A stretch of 64,000 nt of DNA from JAWWPG01 sp038254365 (GCA_038254365.1 JBBSGI010000009.1:1-64000), one strand, 5' to 3'; shown: positions 24,695 through 34,456, numbered from the stretch's first letter. The notes: generated from the letters alone by a model not told the origin. A program made the numbers and translations.

Positions 24695-25891
24695 ATGGTG
24701 AACGTGAACAACGGCGACACGACTCCATCGACGTACCCGCAGGGGTACCCGCTGAGTCCTCCACCAGCCCGCCCCCGCCGCGGTGGGCGTGTCGTCGGTG
24801 CGGCTCTGCTCGTCGGCGCACTCGCCGGAGGAGCCGCCGGGTTCAGCGGGGCGGCGTTGTTGCATGAGACAACCTCGCACAACGCCGCAACGCTGAGCCG
24901 TCAGACCAGCTCGGGGCTCAACGTCGCACCCGACTCCAGCGCAACCGGGGCGCCGAATGCCTTCGACGCCAGCGCTGAGACGGCAGCCGCCAACGTGCTG
25001 CCCTCCGTGGTCAAGATCTACGGCACGTCGTCGACCCAGAGCGGGTCGGGTTCAGGCATCGTGCTCACCGCCAGTGGGCAGATCCTCACGAACAACCACG
25101 TTGCGGAGCTGGGGGTCAACGGCAAGCTCGCGGTGAGCTTCCCCAGCGGGGAGACGACCTCGGCCTACATCCTCGGTCGGGACCCGCTCACCGATCTTGC
25201 CGTAATCCAGGCCCGGGACGTCAGCGACGCCAGGCCGGCGACCCTCGGCAAGTCGGCCAGCCTCCAGGTCGGCCAGCCGGTCGTCGCCGTGGGTGCCCCG
25301 TTCGGCCTCGAGAGCACCGTCACCTCCGGCATCGTGAGTGCGCTCAACCGTCCGGTGACCACGCAAGGTGAGCTGAGCAACGACCCTGCGACCATCTTCC
25401 CCGCAATCCAGACCGACGCGGCGATCAACCCGGGCAACTCCGGTGGACCGCTGGTCAACTCCGCCGGGGAGGTGGTCGGCATCAACTCCGCCATCCGCAC
25501 CGCGTCGTCCAGCGGTTCCGGCGGCCAGGCCGGCTCTATCGGGCTCGGGTTCGCCATCCCGATCGACGAGGCGCTCCCGATCGTCCAGCAGTTGCGAAAA
25601 GGACAGCAGCCCACGCACGCTCGGATCGGCGTCGAGGTCACGGACGCCACCGACCGGTTCGGGCTACCCGACGGGGCGCTGGTCCACAACGTCACCCAGG
25701 GCACTGCAGCCGCGCAGATCGGCCTTCGGCCCGGCGACGTGATCACCAAACTGGACAGCACCGACGTCACCGACTCCGACTCGCTCGTCGCCGACGTCCG
25801 GTCCTACCGCCCCGGTGACCGCGTCACGCTCACCGTCCGATCGAAGTCCGGGTCGATCAGAACGGTCGAGATCACCTTGGGATCCGACTGA
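24695..25891 (+). CDS. pepD: PepD/HtrA-like membrane-anchored serine protease
   Basis: The 398-residue protein has a short cytoplasmic Pro-rich tail, one transmembrane helix (about residues 32-56), a trypsin-like domain and a C-terminal PDZ domain (about 300-395). The catalytic triad is visible as His in TNNHV, Asp in DPLTDLAV and Ser in GNSGGP. It acts outside the membrane on damaged envelope proteins. In mycobacteria pepD follows mprAB and is MprA-controlled, as the upstream box suggests here. The start could also be the GTG at 24704, which has better spacing from AAGG. Confidence 0.9.
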   Translation: MVNVNNGDTTPSTYPQGYPLSPPPARPRRGGRVVGAALLVGALAGGAAGFSGAALLHETTSHNAATLSRQTSSGLNVAPDSSATGAPNAFDASAETAAANVLPSVVKIYGTSSTQSGSGSGIVLTASGQILTNNHVAELGVNGKLAVSFPSGETTSAYILGRDPLTDLAVIQARDVSDARPATLGKSASLQVGQPVVAVGAPFGLESTVTSGIVSALNRPVTTQGELSNDPATIFPAIQTDAAINPGNSGGPLVNSAGEVVGINSAIRTASSSGSGGQAGSIGLGFAIPIDEALPIVQQLRKGQQPTHARIGVEVTDATDRFGLPDGALVHNVTQGTAAAQIGLRPGDVITKLDSTDVTDSDSLVADVRSYRPGDRVTLTVRSKSGSIRTVEITLGSD

Positions 25892-25908
25892 CACCACCCC
25901 CACGATCA

Positions 25909-25951
25909 CGCCCCAGCAGCTCACCCGTCCCCGGCTGCTGGGGCGTTCCCT
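25909..25951 (+). terminator. Rho-independent terminator after pepD
   Basis: CGCCCCAGCAGC (25909-25920) pairs perfectly with GCTGCTGGGGCG (25934-25945) and is followed by TTCCCTTTCC. The stop codon of the convergent gene lies in the loop, so its last codons share this DNA. Confidence 0.8.
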
Positions 25952-27909
25952 TTCCCGCGGCGCGCCCGCGATCGCGGGGAAGTGGCTGACCCGCTCGGTG
26001 CGTCGCGAGCCGCTTTCCCGCAATCGCTCACGAGCAGGCTCCGGACGATCTCGCGGAGGAGGTCAAAGCCGTTCTCGGTGAGGATGGACTCGGCGTGGAA
26101 CTGGACGCCGACGAAGTGCGGTCCCCGCAGGAGATGTACGTCCCCCGTCTGCCGGTCGGCGTCGACACTGACGCCGGACGGCAGCTCACGGTCGGGGCTG
26201 GTGCGAGCCACGAACGTGTTATAGAAGCCGACGTTCTCCTGCCGGCCCAGAATGTCGACCATCGTTCGCGTCCCTTGGAACACGATGTCCTTGAAGACGA
26301 GGTCCAAGCCAAGTGCGCCACACAACACTTGGTGGCCCAGGCACACCGCCAGGAAAGGCTGCCGGGTCTCCAGCAAAGTGTTGACGGCGGCTCGGAAGGT
26401 AGCGATCTTCGGGTCGGTGAGGTCGCGCGGATCCCCTGGCCCCGGTCCGACGATGACCAGGTCGGCCTCCTCGAAGTCGCCTTGGTGGTAGTCGCGGTGG
26501 CTGATCGAGACGCTCGCCATGCCCAACACGCGCAACATGTGGCGCAGCATCGCCACGAAGTCGTCCTCGCCGTCGAGCACGACAACCCGCCGTCCCGCGA
26601 GCTCAGGCGTGGGGGCGGTGGCGGACTGGTCCGCGAGCCAGAACCTGCTGAGCTGCTCGTTGCGGCTGGCCAGGGCGGTCACGACGGCGGAGTCCTCGAC
26701 GAGGGTCGTCACCGCGGCTGGCTCGGAAGGCGCGGCCGGGACCAGCCCGAACGCGGAGAGTATTCCGGCCGCCTTCGCGTGCGTCTCCGCCACCTCGGAT
26801 CGGGGTTGTGAGTCCCGGACCAGGGTCGCGCCGGCGGTGACCCGCAACCGTCCGTCGACGCTCACGTCCGCCGTGCGCAAGACGATCGGCGCGTCGACCG
26901 TCGGGCCGCCGTGGGGGTCACGACCGACGAGCGCGAGCACGGCCCCGTAGTAGCCCCGGCCTCCGGCCTCATACCTGGTGATCAACCGGCAGGCATTCTC
27001 GACCGGGCTTCCGGTGACCGTCGCGGCGAACATCGAGTCCCGGAGCACGGCCCGCACGTCGAGCGACGAGCGGCCGCTCAGCAGGTACTCGGTATGGACG
27101 AGGTGGCTCATGGGCTTGAGGAAGGGACCGGTGATCGCCCCCCCGTCTGCGCACATGCCGCACATCATCTTGAGCTCCTCGTCGACGACCATGAACAGCT
27201 CGAAGATCTCCTTCTCGTCGCCCAGAAACCCAAGCAAGCGCTCGGTGAGGTCGCCGGCGCGCTCGGCATCCCCAAGCCGGAAGGTGCCGCTGATCGGGTT
27301 CATCGTCACTTCACCGGACTGCACTCGGACATGCCGCTCGGGGCTGGCGCCGATCAGGTACCGGTCGCCGGTGAACACCAGGAACGTCCAGTAGGCGCCG
27401 CGCTCCTGGCGGAGCAGGCGAAGGAAGACGGCGATCGCCGCAGCCGCGTCCCAGCTGACGATCTGGGTTCGGTAGTCGCGGGCCACCACGACGTTGGCGC
27501 CCTCGCCGCGACCGATCTCATCGCGGATGATCGTTGCGACGAGCTCCGCGTAGGCGTCGTCTCCGACCGTGAACCCGGCCGGGCCCGTGGTGCGCAGCGG
27601 TTGGTCCGATGAGAGTGCCTCGAGGTCGGCGCACGAGACAGTCGTCTCGACGTCGATGTCGATGCTGGAAAGCGGCGCGTCGTCGGCGTGCACCTCGAAG
27701 CCCCGTTCACGGATCTGCGCGAAGGGCACGCACAACAACCGGTCGAAGCGCCTCCCGGCTTCGGGCGGCCCGCTATCCAGCGGTACGTCGGACAGCAAGT
27801 CGTGGTGGGTACGGGTGCCACCGACCAGGGTGACCGATTGCGCACCCGGGAGCCGGACCAGCGCCCACGCGGGCCTCAGCAGCACCGCCGCCAGCGGACC
27901 GGAGCTCAT
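25921..27909 (-). CDS. PhzE/TrpEG-type chorismate amidotransferase fusion
   Basis: The 662-residue protein joins a chorismate-binding domain (about residues 90-440) to a class I glutamine amidotransferase (about 450-640). The first domain has MNPISGTFR, DEELKMM, HTEYLLSGRSS and TVTGSP. The second has the nucleophile Cys in LAVCLGHQVLCG and the His in GVQFHAES. These sequences resemble PhzE (2-amino-2-desoxyisochorismate synthase) at least as much as fused anthranilate synthases. No other phenazine genes are present, so an orphan role or anthranilate supply is possible. The ATG overlaps the helicase stop (ATGA). Confidence 0.82.
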   Translation of the reverse strand: MSSGPLAAVLLRPAWALVRLPGAQSVTLVGGTRTHHDLLSDVPLDSGPPEAGRRFDRLLCVPFAQIRERGFEVHADDAPLSSIDIDVETTVSCADLEALSSDQPLRTTGPAGFTVGDDAYAELVATIIRDEIGRGEGANVVVARDYRTQIVSWDAAAAIAVFLRLLRQERGAYWTFLVFTGDRYLIGASPERHVRVQSGEVTMNPISGTFRLGDAERAGDLTERLLGFLGDEKEIFELFMVVDEELKMMCGMCADGGAITGPFLKPMSHLVHTEYLLSGRSSLDVRAVLRDSMFAATVTGSPVENACRLITRYEAGGRGYYGAVLALVGRDPHGGPTVDAPIVLRTADVSVDGRLRVTAGATLVRDSQPRSEVAETHAKAAGILSAFGLVPAAPSEPAAVTTLVEDSAVVTALASRNEQLSRFWLADQSATAPTPELAGRRVVVLDGEDDFVAMLRHMLRVLGMASVSISHRDYHQGDFEEADLVIVGPGPGDPRDLTDPKIATFRAAVNTLLETRQPFLAVCLGHQVLCGALGLDLVFKDIVFQGTRTMVDILGRQENVGFYNTFVARTSPDRELPSGVSVDADRQTGDVHLLRGPHFVGVQFHAESILTENGFDLLREIVRSLLVSDCGKAARDAPSGSATSPRSRARRGKGNAPAAGDG

Positions 27910-30095
27910 CGGGGCACTGCTGCGGGCGACCGCCAGTGGCCCGTGGTGCCGACGATGTGCAGCCGTTGGGTGGCCCGGGTGAGCACGACGTACAGCGTGC
28001 GAATGCCGGCCGGTGCCTCGGCCACGATGCGGTCGGGCTCCACGACGACGATGCCGTCGAACTCCAGGCCCTTGGTGTCCAGGGCCGCGAGGACCGGCAC
28101 CCGCGCCTCGTCCCGGGGCGCCAGCCAACCCTCGACCTCCGGCTCCCAGCCCGCCGGGACCACGACCGCAACCGTCCCTTCGAGCTGGTCGGCGAGCCTC
28201 GCCGTCGCCTCGCGGACTCCAGCGGCTCGTGAGCTCTCGTCGACGGCCGAGATCACCGGCTCCGCCCCGGTCTCTCGAACGGCGTGCGGGAGGTCCGCGT
28301 CCGGGATGTTGGCTCGCGCGTAGTCGGCGGCGAGCTCGAAGATCTCGCGGGAGTTGCGATAGTTGGTCGAGAGTCGGAAATGGCTCTGCTCCCGGCCGCG
28401 CAACGCGGCCTTGCGTGCCGCGGTCGCCTCTGCCGGAAGCGGCCAGGAACTCTGTGCCGGATCGCCGACGATGGTCCAGCTGGCGTGCCGCCCCCGACGT
28501 CCGATCATCCGCCACTGCATGGGCGACAGATCCTGTGCCTCGTCGACGAGCAGGTGCGCGTAGGCATCGTCCTCGATCGACCCGACGGCGCGCGCGGAAC
28601 CCCCTATCGGGCCGCCCACGCGCCGTTGGTCGTGCGTAGTCAGCTCCGCGACCGTCTCATCCTCCAGTCCCTCCTGCATGGCGAGCGGGTCGTCCTCGTC
28701 GTCTGGCGCCTCCGGAGGCTCTCCGAGGAGATAGCGGAGCTCGTCGATGAGGGGGACGTCCTCGACGGTCAGGTCACCGCCCGGCGGGTCGAACGCGAGC
28801 GAGTCGGCGAGCATGTCGAGCTCGTGGCGGCTGAACAACCCGTCCGCCTCGGCGCTGAGTCGCTGCCGGTCCGCCAGCCAGGAACAGGCATCGACCGGGT
28901 CGACGACCGGCCACCAGGCCCGCACGAACTCCACGAAGTCCCGGTTGTCGCGCATCGCGCGGGCGAACTCGTGACGGCCGTGCTCTCGGGCCCGGTCGCC
29001 CGCCACCTGCTCCCACAGTGAGTCGATCAGCTCGCCGGAGACCCTGCCCGCCACCGGGTTGCGGCGCTGCCCGCCACTGAGCAGCCGTCGCCGTACGGCG
29101 CTCAGCTCGCGATGGTCGAGTCGTAGCACGTCGTCGCGGTAGAAGATCCGGAAAGCGGTGGGCGCGCCGGGCACGTCACCGCGCACGGTCCGGGCCAGCA
29201 GCTGCGCCATGCGAGAGGACCCCTTCAGCAGCGCAACGGAGGCACGGTCATGCCTGCTGGCGTGGACTCCCTCGACCACCTCGCCCAGCGCACGCAGTGA
29301 GACGGTGGTCTCCCCGAGTGAGGGCAGCACCCGCTCGATATAGGAGATGAACACCGCGTTCGGCCCGACCACCAGTACGCCACCGGACTCGTAGCGTCGT
29401 CGATCGGTGTAGAGCAGGTAGGCGGCGCGGTGAAGTGCCACCACGGTCTTTCCGGTGCCGGGACCGCCACCGATCGTGGTGACTCCGCGCTGGGGGGACC
29501 GGATTGCCTCGTCCTGTTCCTTCTGGATGGTGGCCACCACCGACTGCATCGTGCGGTCGCGGGTCCGCGAGAGCGCCGCCATCAGGACGCCTTCACCAAC
29601 CACCACCATGTCGTCCGGTGCGTGCTCGGGATCGAGCAGGTCGTCCTCGACGCCAATCACCCGGTCGCTGAAGGACTGCAGTACCCGTCGCCGTACGACG
29701 CCTGCCGGATCTTGGGCGGTCGCCTGGTAGAAAATCGCCGCCGCCGGCGCGCGCCAGTCGACCAGCAGGACATCGCGGTCGGCGTCGCGCAGCCCGAGCC
29801 GGCCGACGTAGCGGGTCTCGCCGTCTCGCAGGTCGAGGCGTCCGAAGACCAGGCCGTCATGGGCGGCGTCGAGGTTCGCCAGCCGACGGCTGGCCTGGAA
29901 GACGATCGCGTCGCGCTCGACAAGCCCCCCGTAGTTGCCGAGCCTGGCCCGAGCATGGCCGTCGGAGGCCAGCTGCCGGGCCGACGCCGCCGCGGCCTCG
30001 AGGCGGGCGTAGATCCGGTCGACGACCACCTGCTCGTTCTTGATCTCCTGCTCGACCGCAGGGGTGGTGGCGCGCTGCCGACCCGTCTCTGACAC
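27906..30095 (-). CDS. HelD-type superfamily 1 helicase-like protein
   Basis: The 729-residue protein has a coiled N-terminal region (EQEIKNEQVVVDRIYARLE) and a UvrD-like ATPase split by an insertion. Walker A is GGGPGTGKTVVALH, motif II is LVDEAQDLSP, motif III is IVGDPAQ, and the last motif is VLTRATQRLH. This layout and length match HelD proteins, which bind RNA polymerase and free it from DNA or inhibitors; the actinobacterial HelR type confers rifamycin tolerance. The start is GTG. It heads a two-gene unit with the chorismate enzyme. Confidence 0.85.
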   Translation of the reverse strand: MSETGRQRATTPAVEQEIKNEQVVVDRIYARLEAAAASARQLASDGHARARLGNYGGLVERDAIVFQASRRLANLDAAHDGLVFGRLDLRDGETRYVGRLGLRDADRDVLLVDWRAPAAAIFYQATAQDPAGVVRRRVLQSFSDRVIGVEDDLLDPEHAPDDMVVVGEGVLMAALSRTRDRTMQSVVATIQKEQDEAIRSPQRGVTTIGGGPGTGKTVVALHRAAYLLYTDRRRYESGGVLVVGPNAVFISYIERVLPSLGETTVSLRALGEVVEGVHASRHDRASVALLKGSSRMAQLLARTVRGDVPGAPTAFRIFYRDDVLRLDHRELSAVRRRLLSGGQRRNPVAGRVSGELIDSLWEQVAGDRAREHGRHEFARAMRDNRDFVEFVRAWWPVVDPVDACSWLADRQRLSAEADGLFSRHELDMLADSLAFDPPGGDLTVEDVPLIDELRYLLGEPPEAPDDEDDPLAMQEGLEDETVAELTTHDQRRVGGPIGGSARAVGSIEDDAYAHLLVDEAQDLSPMQWRMIGRRGRHASWTIVGDPAQSSWPLPAEATAARKAALRGREQSHFRLSTNYRNSREIFELAADYARANIPDADLPHAVRETGAEPVISAVDESSRAAGVREATARLADQLEGTVAVVVPAGWEPEVEGWLAPRDEARVPVLAALDTKGLEFDGIVVVEPDRIVAEAPAGIRTLYVVLTRATQRLHIVGTTGHWRSPAAVPR

Positions 30096-30318
30096 CTGAC
30101 CCCGTTCCTGCCGCTCGTGCAGCCGGATCCGCGAAAAAAATGGGACTCACCATTGTGCCGCATCCCTTCGCCCGGACCGAAATGGCGACGCTCGGTCGCA
30201 GGTATCCCGGCATCCCACGTTCGGGTCGATGCGGTCCTTCGGGCCTGCGATGGGTACCGTTGAGGGCGCGACCGAGGGATGCCAGCGATCTTGTGCATCG
30301 TCACCACGAGGAGAACCT

Positions 30319-31470
30319 GTGAGCAGTTCCGGCTCGGACCCCGACCTTGGCGAGGTATTCGGCCCCAGCCCCCAAGCCGCCTCGCCAGACCTGGTGCAGC
30401 TGCTGACTCCCGAGGGTGAGCGCGTCGAGCACCCGGATTTCTCCTTCTCGCTCGACGACGAGGCGATCAAGGGCTTTTACCGCGACATGGTCTTGACCCG
30501 GCGCATCGACATCGAGGCGACCGCCTTGCAGCGCCACGGGGAGCTCGGCATCTGGGCGCAGCTGCTGGGCCAGGAGGCCGCCCAGATCGGATCCGGTCGG
30601 GCGCTGCGCAAGCAGGACTTCGTCTTCCCCACCTACCGCGAGCACGGCGTCGCCTGGTGCCGCGACCTTGACCCGCTGCACCTGCTGGGGCTGTTCCGTG
30701 GGGTGGACCAGGGTGGTTGGGACCCGCGCGAGAACAACTTCGGCCTCTACACGATCGTCATCGGCGCCCAGACCCTGCACGCCACCGGATACGCGATGGG
30801 CATCCAGCGTGACGGCGCGGTCGGCACCGGCGACCCGGACCGGGATGCGGCGGTAGTCGCCTACTTCGGCGACGGAGCGAGCAGCCAGGGCGATGTCAAC
30901 GAGGCCTTTGTCTACGCGTCGGTGTTCAATGCGCCGGTCGTGTTCTTCTGCCAGAACAATCAGTGGGCGATCTCGGAGCCGATCGAGCGGCAGAGCCGGA
31001 TCCCGCTCTACCAGCGTTCGCTCGGCTTCGGCTTCCCCGGCCTACGCGTCGACGGGAACGACGTCCTCGCCGTACACGCCGTCACCCAGGCCGCGCTGCA
31101 GCGGGCCCGTGAGGGCAGTGGACCCACGCTCGTCGAGGCGTACACCTACCGGATGGGCGCGCACACGACCACCGACGACCCCACCCGCTACCGGCTGTCC
31201 GAAGAGCTGGAGAGCTGGAAGCTCAAGGACCCGATCGCCAGGGTGAAGGCCTATCTGACCAGGAACGGCCTGATCGACAACGACTACCTCGACGCGGTCG
31301 AGGACGAGGCGGAGAAGCTGGGCGAGCATCTGCGCGAGGGATGTCGAGCCCTCCCCGAACCCAACATCTCGGCCATCTTCGACCAGGTCTACGTCGAGAA
31401 GACTCCAGAGCTGGCCGCGCAGCAGGACGAGCTGGCCGCCTATCACGCGTCGTTCGAGGGAGCCCACTGA
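30319..31470 (+). CDS. bkdA: 2-oxoacid dehydrogenase E1 alpha (branched-chain type)
   Basis: The 383-residue thiamine-diphosphate subunit decarboxylates branched-chain 2-oxoacids (or pyruvate). The ThDP motif GDGASSQGDVNEAFVYASVFNAPVVFF..NN is present near residues 175-215, with HTTTDDPTRY near the phosphorylation-loop equivalent. The sequence is closer to actinobacterial Bkd than to AceE. GTG at 30319 has GGAG six bases upstream. The E1 beta gene starts within its stop (TGATG). The products feed branched acyl-CoA primers into fatty acid synthesis. Confidence 0.87.
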   Translation: MSSSGSDPDLGEVFGPSPQAASPDLVQLLTPEGERVEHPDFSFSLDDEAIKGFYRDMVLTRRIDIEATALQRHGELGIWAQLLGQEAAQIGSGRALRKQDFVFPTYREHGVAWCRDLDPLHLLGLFRGVDQGGWDPRENNFGLYTIVIGAQTLHATGYAMGIQRDGAVGTGDPDRDAAVVAYFGDGASSQGDVNEAFVYASVFNAPVVFFCQNNQWAISEPIERQSRIPLYQRSLGFGFPGLRVDGNDVLAVHAVTQAALQRAREGSGPTLVEAYTYRMGAHTTTDDPTRYRLSEELESWKLKDPIARVKAYLTRNGLIDNDYLDAVEDEAEKLGEHLREGCRALPEPNISAIFDQVYVEKTPELAAQQDELAAYHASFEGAH

Positions 31471-32447
31471 TGACCACGATCACGCTGGCCAAGGGGCTGA
31501 ACGCGGGACTGCGCGCCGCGATGGAGGCCGATCCCAAGGTCCTCATCATGGGCGAGGACATCGGCAAGCTCGGCGGTGTCTTCCGGATCACCGACGGGCT
31601 GCAAAAGGACTTCGGCGAGGACCGGGTCATCGACACGCCGCTCGCGGAGTCGGGGATCCTCGGTACGGCGGTCGGGCTCGCCATGCGGGGTTACCGGCCG
31701 GTTTGTGAGATCCAGTTCGACGGCTTCGTCTACCCGGCGTACGACCAGATCGTCAGTCAGGTCGCCAAGATTCACTTCCGCAGTCAGGGCAAGCTGCGCA
31801 TGCCTATCGTCATCCGCATTCCCTTCGGGGGTGGCATCGGTGCCGTCGAGCACCACAGTGAGAGCCCGGAGGCCCAGTTCGCGCACACCGCGGGTCTCAA
31901 GGTCGTGGCCTGCTCCAACCCGGTCGATGGCTACTGGATGATCCAGCAGGCCATCAGGAGCGACGACCCCGTCGTGTTCTTCGAGCCGAAGCGCCAGTAC
32001 CACGGCGAGAAGGCCGAGCTCGACGAGTCCGCGACGCCCGACCCGTTGTTCAGCTCGCGGGTCGTGCGTGAGGGCACAGACGTGACACTGATCACCTACG
32101 GTCCAAGGGTCCACGTCTGCCTGCAGAGCGCCGAGGCCGCGGCGGCCGAGGGCAAGAGCGTCGAGGTCATCGACCTCCGCACCCTCTCCCCGCTCGACCT
32201 GGAGCCGGTTTTCGCCTCCGTGCGCAAGACCGGCCGGGTCGTCGTGGTGCACGAGGCCGCGATCAGCCTGGGCATGGGCGCCGAGGTGGCCGCCCGCATC
32301 ACTGAGGAGTGCTTCTACTCGCTGGAGTCGCCGGTGCTGCGGGTCGGTGGCTTCGATACGCCCTACCCGCCTGCGCGCATCGAGGAGGAGTACCTGCCCG
32401 ACCTGGACCGGGTGCTCGATGCCGTCGACCGCGCACTGAGCTTCTGA
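31470..32447 (+). CDS. bkdB: 2-oxoacid dehydrogenase E1 beta
   Basis: The 325-residue beta subunit pairs with E1 alpha. Visible are GEDIGKLGGVFRIT, DTPLAESGILGTAVGLA, the Phe/Tyr region EIQFDGFVYPAYDQI, and the C-terminal transketolase domain with RTLSPLD and VHEAA. The one-base overlap with bkdA supports coupled translation in equal amounts, as an alpha2-beta2 enzyme needs. Confidence 0.9.
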   Translation: MTTITLAKGLNAGLRAAMEADPKVLIMGEDIGKLGGVFRITDGLQKDFGEDRVIDTPLAESGILGTAVGLAMRGYRPVCEIQFDGFVYPAYDQIVSQVAKIHFRSQGKLRMPIVIRIPFGGGIGAVEHHSESPEAQFAHTAGLKVVACSNPVDGYWMIQQAIRSDDPVVFFEPKRQYHGEKAELDESATPDPLFSSRVVREGTDVTLITYGPRVHVCLQSAEAAAAEGKSVEVIDLRTLSPLDLEPVFASVRKTGRVVVVHEAAISLGMGAEVAARITEECFYSLESPVLRVGGFDTPYPPARIEEEYLPDLDRVLDAVDRALSF

Positions 32448-32463
32448 GCGGGGTCGGGGAACC

Positions 32464-33912
32464 ATGGCTGTTTACGAGTTCAAGCTGCCTGATGTCGGAG
32501 AAGGTCTCACCGAGGCCGAGCTCGTCACCTGGCTGGTCGAGGTCGGCGACACCATCAAGGTCAACACCGTCGTGTGCGAGATCGAGACCGCGAAGTCCCT
32601 GGTCGAGCTGCCGTCGCCGTACGCCGGGACCGTCTCCCGGCTGATGGTGTCGCCGGGAGAGATGGTCGCGGTCGGCACGCCGATCATCGCGGTCTCCTCG
32701 GGGGCGGACGCGGACCTCGTCGGGGCGGCTGGCGTCGACCCCGAGAGCGCTCCCGACGGGGAGTCCGAGATCGACCATCCCGCTGCCGACCGGGCGGTGG
32801 AGCCTGGCATGGTCGGCAGCCCGGCACCGCGTGCAGACGGCGCGACCCCGACATTGGTCGGGTACGGACCGCGTACGGCGGTTACCAGCCGCCGTGCCCG
32901 CAGGGCAGCCACGGCGGCCCCGATCGAGGTGACGTCGCCGACTGCGGAGGCGCCCCCCCCTGCGCCGGTACCGGCGCCCACTGCGGTAACCGCTCCTGCC
33001 TCGCCACCGGTCGGCGCGAATGGTGCAAAGGCCCTCGCCAAACCACCGGTCCGCAAGCTGGCCAAGGACCTGGGCGTCGACCTGGCCCTCGTCACGGCAA
33101 CCGGGCCGGGCGGCACCATTTCACGCGACGACGTCGAACAGCACGCTGCCGGTTCCGGTCCCGCCGGGGAGACGGCCCAGACCACGGCAACCGGCTCCGG
33201 GCCTGCGCCCGGCCAGCGCGAGACCCGGATACCCGTCAAGGGCGTGCGCAAGATGACCGCCCAGGCGATGGTGTCCTCGGCGTTCACCGCGCCGCACGTC
33301 ACGGAGTGGGTGACCTTCGACGCGACCAAGACGATGCGGCTCGTCCGGCGGTTGCGCGAGGACCGGGCGTTCGCGGACGTCCGGGTGTCGCCGCTTCTGG
33401 TGGTAGCCCGCGCCGTCTGCCTGGCAGCGCGGCGTACTCCGGAGATCAACGCGACCTGGGACGAGGCCGCTCAGGAGATCGTGCTGAAGCACTACGTCAA
33501 CCTGGGCATCGCCGCGGCGACTCCCCGCGGGCTGGTGGTGCCCAATGTCAAGGGCGCTGACGCCCTGTCCGCGGTCGACCTGGCCGCGGCTTTGGGTGAG
33601 CTGACCGCGGTGGCGCGGTCGGGCCGGACCCAGCCGGCCGACATGGCCGGCGGCACGTTCACGATCACCAATGTGGGCGTGTTTGGCGTCGACGCCGGCA
33701 CCCCGATCCTCAATCCGGGTGAGTCGGCGATCCTCGCGATGGGTGCGATCCGCAAACAGCCCTGGGTCGTCGGAAACAAGGTCCGTCCTCGCTGGGTCAC
33801 GACGTTGGCGTTGTCCTTCGATCATCGCGTCGTCGACGGCCAGCAGGGTTCGCAGTTCTTGGCCGATGTCGCCAGCATCCTGGAGAGCCCAGGTCGGGCT
33901 CTCCTCTTCTGA
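32464..33912 (+). CDS. bkdC: 2-oxoacid dehydrogenase E2 acyltransferase
   Basis: The 482-residue E2 has one N-terminal lipoyl domain with the lipoylated Lys in EIETAKSLVE near residue 43. A long Ala/Pro-rich linker with an embedded Arg-rich patch follows, then the peripheral subunit-binding domain (VRKLAKDLGVDL..GGTISRDDV, about 195-230) and the catalytic domain ending SFDHRVVDGQQG. It passes acyl groups to CoA. No E3 (dihydrolipoamide dehydrogenase) gene follows, so that subunit is shared and encoded elsewhere. Confidence 0.9.
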   Translation: MAVYEFKLPDVGEGLTEAELVTWLVEVGDTIKVNTVVCEIETAKSLVELPSPYAGTVSRLMVSPGEMVAVGTPIIAVSSGADADLVGAAGVDPESAPDGESEIDHPAADRAVEPGMVGSPAPRADGATPTLVGYGPRTAVTSRRARRAATAAPIEVTSPTAEAPPPAPVPAPTAVTAPASPPVGANGAKALAKPPVRKLAKDLGVDLALVTATGPGGTISRDDVEQHAAGSGPAGETAQTTATGSGPAPGQRETRIPVKGVRKMTAQAMVSSAFTAPHVTEWVTFDATKTMRLVRRLREDRAFADVRVSPLLVVARAVCLAARRTPEINATWDEAAQEIVLKHYVNLGIAAATPRGLVVPNVKGADALSAVDLAAALGELTAVARSGRTQPADMAGGTFTITNVGVFGVDAGTPILNPGESAILAMGAIRKQPWVVGNKVRPRWVTTLALSFDHRVVDGQQGSQFLADVASILESPGRALLF

Positions 33913-33994
33913 CCCCGGCCAGCACGGAGGGCCGAGCGCCAGATGAAGCAGGTCACCGTCTGCCGAGAACCCTACGACCGGGCGTCCTGAGGGG

Positions 33995-34450
33995 TCAGCG
34001 TGCCGGCTCGACCTCGACCGCGGCCTTGAGGTTCACCAAGGTGGCCTCGATGCCCTTGCGGTTGCGCTCGGGGAAGCCGGCGACGTCGAGCCACTTCCCC
34101 GTGGGGCCGGGGTAGTAGCTGGCGTCCCAGGTCTCGGTGACCTTCGTGCCGCCCTCGGGAGTCAGCTCGAGCTCGTAACGCCAGCGGTGGGGCCCGAGGT
34201 GGCGCCACGCGATGCGCGTCCCCTCCTCGAACTCCACCACCGTGTTCCGGATCCTGTACGGCGCCCCGAACAGCTTCATGCTCGCGCCGAACTGCGATCC
34301 GAGGCGCAGACGTGACGGTCCGTCGGTCATGCGTTCGACACTTCCCGAGCCGTCGATCTCGGGATGGCGGCGCGGGTCGGCCAGGACCGAGAACACCCGG
34401 CTCGGCGGGGCGTCGATGGTGATGGTCGAGGAGACGATGCGGTCGCCCAT
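33995..34450 (-). CDS. SRPBCC (polyketide-cyclase/START-like) protein
   Basis: The 151-residue protein has the SRPBCC pattern: STITIDAPPSRVFSVLADPRRHPEID at the start, a middle of antiparallel strands (GTRIAWRHLGPHRWRYELELTPE), and a C-terminal long helix (NLKAAVEVE). Such proteins bind hydrophobic ligands in a deep cavity; the ligand is unknown. The ATG at 34450 is six bases after TACGTT, consistent with a leaderless transcript. Confidence 0.82.
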   Translation of the reverse strand: MGDRIVSSTITIDAPPSRVFSVLADPRRHPEIDGSGSVERMTDGPSRLRLGSQFGASMKLFGAPYRIRNTVVEFEEGTRIAWRHLGPHRWRYELELTPEGGTKVTETWDASYYPGPTGKWLDVAGFPERNRKGIEATLVNLKAAVEVEPAR

Positions 34451-34456
34451 GGGCAC

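Noticed and set aside
25921..27909. Complete phenazine cluster
   Set aside because: Only the PhzE-like gene is present; no phzD, phzF, phzB or phzG homologue is in the window.
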